Assembly (NCBI GenBank): GCA_947478845.1
Contig: CANJXC010000020.1
Location: 1-34,177, forward strand
Source: Spirochaetales bacterium
Lineage (GTDB): Bacteria; Spirochaetota; Spirochaetia; JABEVK01
Reading direction: 5' to 3'
DNA length: 34,177 nt
Shown here: piece after piece, positions 30,305-34,177 of the stretch
Numbering within the stretch: position 1 is the first letter of the stretch
Layout of the letters: each line of letters starts with the position of its first letter
The notes under the pieces: model-generated
Seen by the model: only the letters and a program-made list of their open reading frames with translations
Database searches by the model: none
Told to the model about the DNA's origin: nothing
Made by a program: the position numbers and the translations under genes

Positions 30305-30367
30305 AAAATCAAACTAAGTCATCATTCGATGCGACCATCCTTCATCAGTCCACCTAGGAGGATAATC

Positions 30368-31327
30368 ATGAAAAAGATTGCAGCGATTGCGATGGCTGTA
30401 CTTATGGCCACCGGTGCTTTTGCTCAGGATTGGTCTTGGGCCAAGAAAGACGCTTCCGGCTTTGTCACCGTCGATGTGACAAAAGTCAAAGGCGACGTGC
30501 TGACCAGCGGCTCGAGCACCGTGTTCCCCATGGCCCAACTGGTCATCGACCAGTTCAAGAGTGAAGGCTACAAGAGCCAGCTCTCTATCGACAACATCGG
30601 CTCCGGTGCAGGACTCAAGCGTTTTGCCAACAACGAAGTTGACTTCGCCAACTCGTCGTCCAAGATCAACGCTGACCAGAAGAAGGCCATCGTCGACGGT
30701 GGAGTCAAGGGCAACCTTCTCGAGTTCAAACTTGCGGTTGACGCGGTTGTGATCTTGGTTAACTCCAAAAACACCTTTCTCAAGAACGTCACCCTCGACC
30801 AAGCCAAGGCCTTGTTCTCAACGGCTACCAATTACAACGAAATCGACCCTTCCTACCCCGCTCAGAAGATTGTGCGCATGATTCCCGAAACCAGCCACGG
30901 TACCTTCCTTTACGTCGCTGAAAAGCTCTACGCCAAGAAGAACGAGGCACTGACAGGCGCGCCCAACACCCAGCGATTTCAGGACTACAACCAGTTGATC
31001 GCCAACGTGTCCAAGGATCCTAACGCTGTTGGTTTTATCGGCATGGACTACTTTGAGCAGGCCACCGGAGCCAATCCCGTATCGCTCGATGGAGTGGCTC
31101 CCAGCAAGACGACCGCCTTGGATGGAACCTACGGCCTGAGCCGCTACCTGTACACCTACACAACCGACACCATTCTGCAGACGAAGCCTGCCGCCGCCGC
31201 CTGGGCCGCCTTCTTTCTGAACAACGCCTCGAAGGCCGCCCAGAAGGTGTTCTTCTTCCCGTTACCCAAGGCCGACTTGGACGCCCAGAAGAAACTCCTC
31301 GCCGATACCCTCAAGGGTAAGTTCTAA
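30368..31327 (+). CDS. pstS: Phosphate ABC transporter substrate-binding protein
   Basis: PstS binds phosphate in the periplasm for the PstCAB transporter. It has 319 aa. The signal peptide runs MKKIAAIAMAVLMATGAFA|Q, with cleavage after Ala19. The mature part carries TSGSSTVFPMAQ (phosphate-binding loop), NIGSGAGLKRF, DFANSSS, ETSHGTF and VGFIGMDYF. It is not a lipoprotein, as there is no Cys at the cleavage site. The ATG at 30368 follows a perfect AGGAGG at a 6-bp spacing, so translation should be strong. A terminator separates it from pstC. Confidence 0.95.
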   Translation: MKKIAAIAMAVLMATGAFAQDWSWAKKDASGFVTVDVTKVKGDVLTSGSSTVFPMAQLVIDQFKSEGYKSQLSIDNIGSGAGLKRFANNEVDFANSSSKINADQKKAIVDGGVKGNLLEFKLAVDAVVILVNSKNTFLKNVTLDQAKALFSTATNYNEIDPSYPAQKIVRMIPETSHGTFLYVAEKLYAKKNEALTGAPNTQRFQDYNQLIANVSKDPNAVGFIGMDYFEQATGANPVSLDGVAPSKTTALDGTYGLSRYLYTYTTDTILQTKPAAAAWAAFFLNNASKAAQKVFFFPLPKADLDAQKKLLADTLKGKF

Positions 31328-31338
31328 CTCCTGTTTTC

Positions 31339-31370
31339 GGGGCCGGTCTATTGCGGATCGGCCCCTTTTT
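31339..31370 (+). terminator. Rho-independent terminator after pstS
   Basis: The 10-bp stem GGGGCCGGTC / GATCGGCCCC (31339-31348 with 31356-31365, one G-U pair), loop TATTGCG, is followed by five T at 31366-31370. It probably makes pstS more abundant than the permease genes, with partial readthrough. Confidence 0.85.
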
Positions 31371-31378
31371 GCTACAAT
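31351..31378 (+). promoter_or_regulatory. Secondary promoter for pstC overlapping the terminator
   Basis: TTGCGG (31351-31356), a 16-bp spacer and TACAAT (31373-31378) lie between pstS and pstC. The -35 lies in the loop and descending arm of the terminator stem. The start would be near 31385, leaving a leader of under 10 nt. Confidence 0.4.
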
Positions 31379-31393
31379 CCCACCGAGGTATCG

Positions 31394-32326
31394 ATGACAC
31401 CCGAAGTAAAGGTTTCCGAAAACGTGGCTGCGCTGCTGAAAAAGCGCCTTCGGCCCGGTGAAGATTTTATACAAGTACTTCTGGTCGCCTGTGCCTTAGT
31501 CTCGGTTCTTACCACCGTGGGGATTATCTTGGCGCTGCTCGGTGACGCCCTGCGCTTTTTTGCCACCCCGGGCTTCAGTTGGTGGGACTTCCTTACCGGC
31601 ACTTACTGGGAGCCTGGCTCGGGCCACTTTGGCATTCTGGCACTGATCACCGGCACGCTGATGACGAGCTTGGTGGCCATGGTGGTTGCTGTTCCTGTGG
31701 GAATGGCGATCGGGATTTATCTTAGTGAGTACGCTTCGGCTCGTGTTTCGCGGGTTCTGAAACCGGTGCTGGAGATCCTTGCGGGCATTCCCTCCATCGT
31801 TTACGGCTATTTTGCCATCAACTTTGTTACCCCAAGCCTGCAAGCGATGATGGGTGACCTGGTTAAGCCACTTAACGCCCTTTCGGCGGGCATTGTGATG
31901 GGCATCCTGATTCTGCCGCTCATCGCATCGATGGCGGAGGATGCTTTGGGCGCTGTTCCGAAAAGCCTGAAGCAGGCTGGCTTTGCCATGGGTGCTACCA
32001 AGCTTGAGGTGGCGCTTCACATCACCCTTCCTGCGGCGACCAGCGGTATCGTGGCGGCCATAATCCTAGGACTATCTCGCGCTATCGGTGAAACGATGAT
32101 TGTCGCTCTCGCTGCAGGGTCTTTCCCCCGCGTGAGTTTCAACCCTCTTGGGTCCGTCGATACCATGACCGGTTACATCGTGCGCACCTCCGGAGGCGAT
32201 ATCCCTCAAACCAGCATTGAATACATGGGAATTTTTGCCATTGGACTGACCCTCTTTCTCATCACGCTGGGGCTGAATATGATGAGCAGGCGCATCATTG
32301 AACATTTCCGCGAGGTTTACGAATGA
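31394..32326 (+). CDS. pstC: Phosphate ABC transporter permease PstC
   Basis: This is an inner-membrane permease subunit of 310 aa with about six helices. The first is at about residues 35-55 (VLLVACALVSVLTTVGIILALL). The conserved core follows: GILALITGTLMTSLVAMV, VGMAIGIYLSEYAS, VLEILAGIPSIVYGYFA and the ABC-coupling EAA-type loop KQAGFAMGATKLEVALHITL. It pairs with PstA, whose gene overlaps as ATGA. The ATG has a weak GAGGT site 5 bp upstream. Confidence 0.94.
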   Translation: MTPEVKVSENVAALLKKRLRPGEDFIQVLLVACALVSVLTTVGIILALLGDALRFFATPGFSWWDFLTGTYWEPGSGHFGILALITGTLMTSLVAMVVAVPVGMAIGIYLSEYASARVSRVLKPVLEILAGIPSIVYGYFAINFVTPSLQAMMGDLVKPLNALSAGIVMGILILPLIASMAEDALGAVPKSLKQAGFAMGATKLEVALHITLPAATSGIVAAIILGLSRAIGETMIVALAAGSFPRVSFNPLGSVDTMTGYIVRTSGGDIPQTSIEYMGIFAIGLTLFLITLGLNMMSRRIIEHFREVYE

Positions 32327-33573
32327 GCGACTTTCATCCCAACGAAAAAGGTCGCAAACGGACTGCGGGGCTTTGGAATGTTGTGTTCTTGGCCGCGACG
32401 CTTGTGGGCGTGCTGAGTCTGGTCACGCTCGTCACTTCACTAATCGACTCTTGCTTTGGCTACGTGGTGCTGCAGGACGCTTATGCTTACTCCGAGGTTT
32501 CGGTTGCACCCGACAAAGCCCTTGCCTCGCTGACCAAGGACGAACTTGTCCAGACGCTGCGTACCACAGCTGAGGCAGACCTCACCGATCTCACCACCGG
32601 CCGGCTTCGTCTTCTCGAGATGGACCGCCCCCTCGAAGTTCGCACGGAAGACGATCTAAGAAACCTAGTGATCACCGAAGTTCTCAAATCGGAGATCAAG
32701 AAGTCGTGGTCGCTCATGGAGTCGCTGAGTCAAGCCCCAGCAATAACCGAGTTCCAGAAATCTCGCTACCCGGACGGCCATCTGGCCTTCCGTTCTTGGC
32801 TGTCACCCGAGTTCCTCACTAAGGCGCAATCCGGTGGAAAGGCAGAATCCAACGGGCTCAGGGGGGCAATCATCGGCTCGTTGTGGATCATCCTCATTGC
32901 CATCGTGATTGCTTTTCCGATCGGTTTGGGTTCGGCCATCTACCTCGAAGAATACGCGAGCGACAACTGGCTCAACCGCCTAATTCAGACCAATATCTAC
33001 AACCTGGCAGGAGTGCCTTCCATCATTTACGGAATGCTGGGGCTCGCCATTTTTGTGCGCCTCATGGGACCGATCACATCCGGGGCCATCTTCGGGGTGC
33101 AGGACGTCAACGGGCGCACCGTTTTCTCGGCCGGCCTTACCTTGGGCATTCTCATCCTGCCCATCATCATCATCAACGCTCAGGAAGCGCTCAAGGCTAT
33201 TCCCAACTCGCTGCGCTACTCCAGTTACGGGGTGGGCGCCACAAAATGGCAAACCATCTGGCACCACGTCATCCCGGCATCCATGGACCGCATCCTTACC
33301 GGAACGGTCTTCGCCGTCAGCCGCGCCATCGGCGAAACGGCGCCTCTGGTCGTCATTGGAGCTTCAGCTTTTCTTACCCTTGACCCCAGCGGCTTGTTCT
33401 CAAAGTTCACCACCCTGCCCATACAGATTTTCACTTGGAGCCAGATGGCAAGCCCCGAGTTCCGGCACGTCGCGGCCGCGGCCATTGTCGTGCTGCTGGT
33501 TTTGCTCCTCGGCCTCAACGCCGTCGCCATCTACTTCCGTACCGGGATCCAAAAAGCTAAGGACGCGCTATGA
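32323..33573 (+). CDS. pstA: Phosphate ABC transporter permease PstA with a large extracytoplasmic loop
   Basis: This 416-aa permease is well above the 270-300 aa usual for PstA. Helix 1 is at about 16-40. A charged segment of roughly 130 residues follows ([15 protein letters not shown]... [18 protein letters not shown]) before the conserved core [68 protein letters not shown] and [14 protein letters not shown]. The extra segment faces the periplasm by topology. The start overlaps pstC (ATGA), and the stop overlaps pstB (ATGA). Confidence 0.93.
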   Translation: MSDFHPNEKGRKRTAGLWNVVFLAATLVGVLSLVTLVTSLIDSCFGYVVLQDAYAYSEVSVAPDKALASLTKDELVQTLRTTAEADLTDLTTGRLRLLEMDRPLEVRTEDDLRNLVITEVLKSEIKKSWSLMESLSQAPAITEFQKSRYPDGHLAFRSWLSPEFLTKAQSGGKAESNGLRGAIIGSLWIILIAIVIAFPIGLGSAIYLEEYASDNWLNRLIQTNIYNLAGVPSIIYGMLGLAIFVRLMGPITSGAIFGVQDVNGRTVFSAGLTLGILILPIIIINAQEALKAIPNSLRYSSYGVGATKWQTIWHHVIPASMDRILTGTVFAVSRAIGETAPLVVIGASAFLTLDPSGLFSKFTTLPIQIFTWSQMASPEFRHVAAAAIVVLLVLLLGLNAVAIYFRTGIQKAKDAL

Positions 33574-34177
33574 ACCTCGACAATACCGCCGGTCTCGACC
33601 TAAAGAACGTCAACATCCATTACGGCGACTTCCACGCTGTTCACGAACTAAGCATGGACTTTCAGTCCCGTGAAATCACGGCGCTCATCGGACCCTCAGG
33701 CTGTGGTAAATCCACCCTGTTGCGCTCGCTGAACCGGATGAACGACCTTATTCCTAGCGCCAAGACCACCGGGGAAATCGTTTTCCACGGCAAAAATGTC
33801 TACGACACCGATGTCGATCCGGTTCAGGTGCGAAGATGGATCGGCATGGTGTTTCAGAAGCCAAACCCGTTCCCCAAGTCGATTTTCGAGAACGTGGCTT
33901 GGGGAGCGCGCATTAACGGCTACAAGGGCGACATGGAAGAACTCGTGGTGACCAGTATTCAACGCGTCGCCCTGTGGGATGAGGTCAAAGACAAACTGCA
34001 GAAGCCGGCCCTCGCCCTCTCCGGTGGCCAGCAGCAGCGACTTTGCATTGCCCGTACCATAGCCGTACAGCCACAGATTATTTTGATGGATGAACCGACC
34101 TCGGCTCTTGATCCCATCAGCACCGCCAAGATTGAGGACCTTCTCGATGAGCTCAAAAAGAGCTATACCATCATTAT
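33570..34177 (+). CDS. pstB: Phosphate ABC transporter ATPase PstB (cut by window edge)
   Basis: The first 202 of about 250 codons are present and the frame is open to the end of the window. Walker [10 protein letters not shown], the Q loop [11 protein letters not shown], the signature LSGGQQQRL and Walker [14 protein letters not shown] are intact, followed by the start of the D-loop/H-loop region. PstB powers phosphate import by PstCA. The ATG overlaps the pstA stop as ATGA, so pstC-pstA-pstB are translationally coupled. Confidence 0.95.
   Translation, partial: MNLDNTAGLDLKNVNIHYGDFHAVHELSMDFQSREITALIGPSGCGKSTLLRSLNRMNDLIPSAKTTGEIVFHGKNVYDTDVDPVQVRRWIGMVFQKPNPFPKSIFENVAWGARINGYKGDMEELVVTSIQRVALWDEVKDKLQKPALALSGGQQQRLCIARTIAVQPQIILMDEPTSALDPISTAKIEDLLDELKKSYTII

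Noticed and set aside
1-34177. CRISPR arrays, tRNA or rRNA genes, riboswitches
   Set aside because: No repeat-spacer pattern, cloverleaf or rRNA-like segment was seen on reading either strand; intergenic gaps are too short for large riboswitches except the first 255 bases, which are explained by the IS end and a promoter.

Overview
The window reads as a chromosomal segment of a moderately GC-rich Gram-negative bacterium, most likely a spirochaete. That is an inference from synteny and family content, not from a marker gene. The support is: a soluble PAS histidine kinase and a sigma-54 NtrC-type regulator in one run with murG and a DNA polymerase III delta-prime gene (as I recall, Treponema and Borrelia have a similar Hk2/Rrp2-murG neighbourhood); the cdaA-cdaR-acpS cluster with a DUF2225 gene; a CvfB-like S1 protein; and DUF6062. 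Genes are very densely packed. Neighbours overlap by ATGA, GTGA or TTGA, and start codons other than ATG are common (TTG, GTG and probably one CTG).

Left edge (1-4731). The right end of an IS21-family element (last codons of istB, two 12-bp terminal repeats and an outward TTGACA) abuts a gene for a 61-residue protein that is 69 percent Asp/Glu. An SDR dehydrogenase, a large GH63/MGH1-type glucosidase and a small exported protein follow.

Minus-strand block (4787-10939). From its promoter outward: a phosphoribosyltransferase, glnK, amtB, a membrane protein with cNMP-like and PH-like domains, DAHP synthase, an ArsC-like protein and a YycJ-like metallo-hydrolase. A near-perfect sigma-54 promoter lies in the 43-bp gap before glnK. 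The PII protein lacks the uridylylated Tyr51, and AmtB has Glu in place of the first twin histidine. The ammonium module is therefore both nitrogen-regulated in appearance and biochemically unusual.

Plus-strand block (11042-21027). One long overlapping gene run: a UPRT-like protein, TPR lipoprotein, folP, cdaA (c-di-AMP synthase), cdaR, acpS, DUF2225, truA, a degenerate uracil-DNA-glycosylase-like protein and priA, then cvfB with its own -10 box. It joins folate, c-di-AMP, fatty-acid carrier activation, tRNA modification and replication restart.

Middle (20996-24569). An NAD-dependent epimerase (minus) faces cvfB. A TerB/J-domain protein and a DUF6062 protein (plus) converge on aspartate-semialdehyde dehydrogenase (minus), which has its own promoter.

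Right (24648-34177). murG-holB-kinase-regulator form a minus-strand operon, divergent from an exported protein. Then comes the phosphate uptake operon pstS, pstC, pstA, pstB. pstS is followed by a strong terminator that overlaps a secondary promoter for pstC, and pstB is cut by the window edge. No rRNA, tRNA or CRISPR was seen, and no gene-free stretch exceeds about 260 bp.
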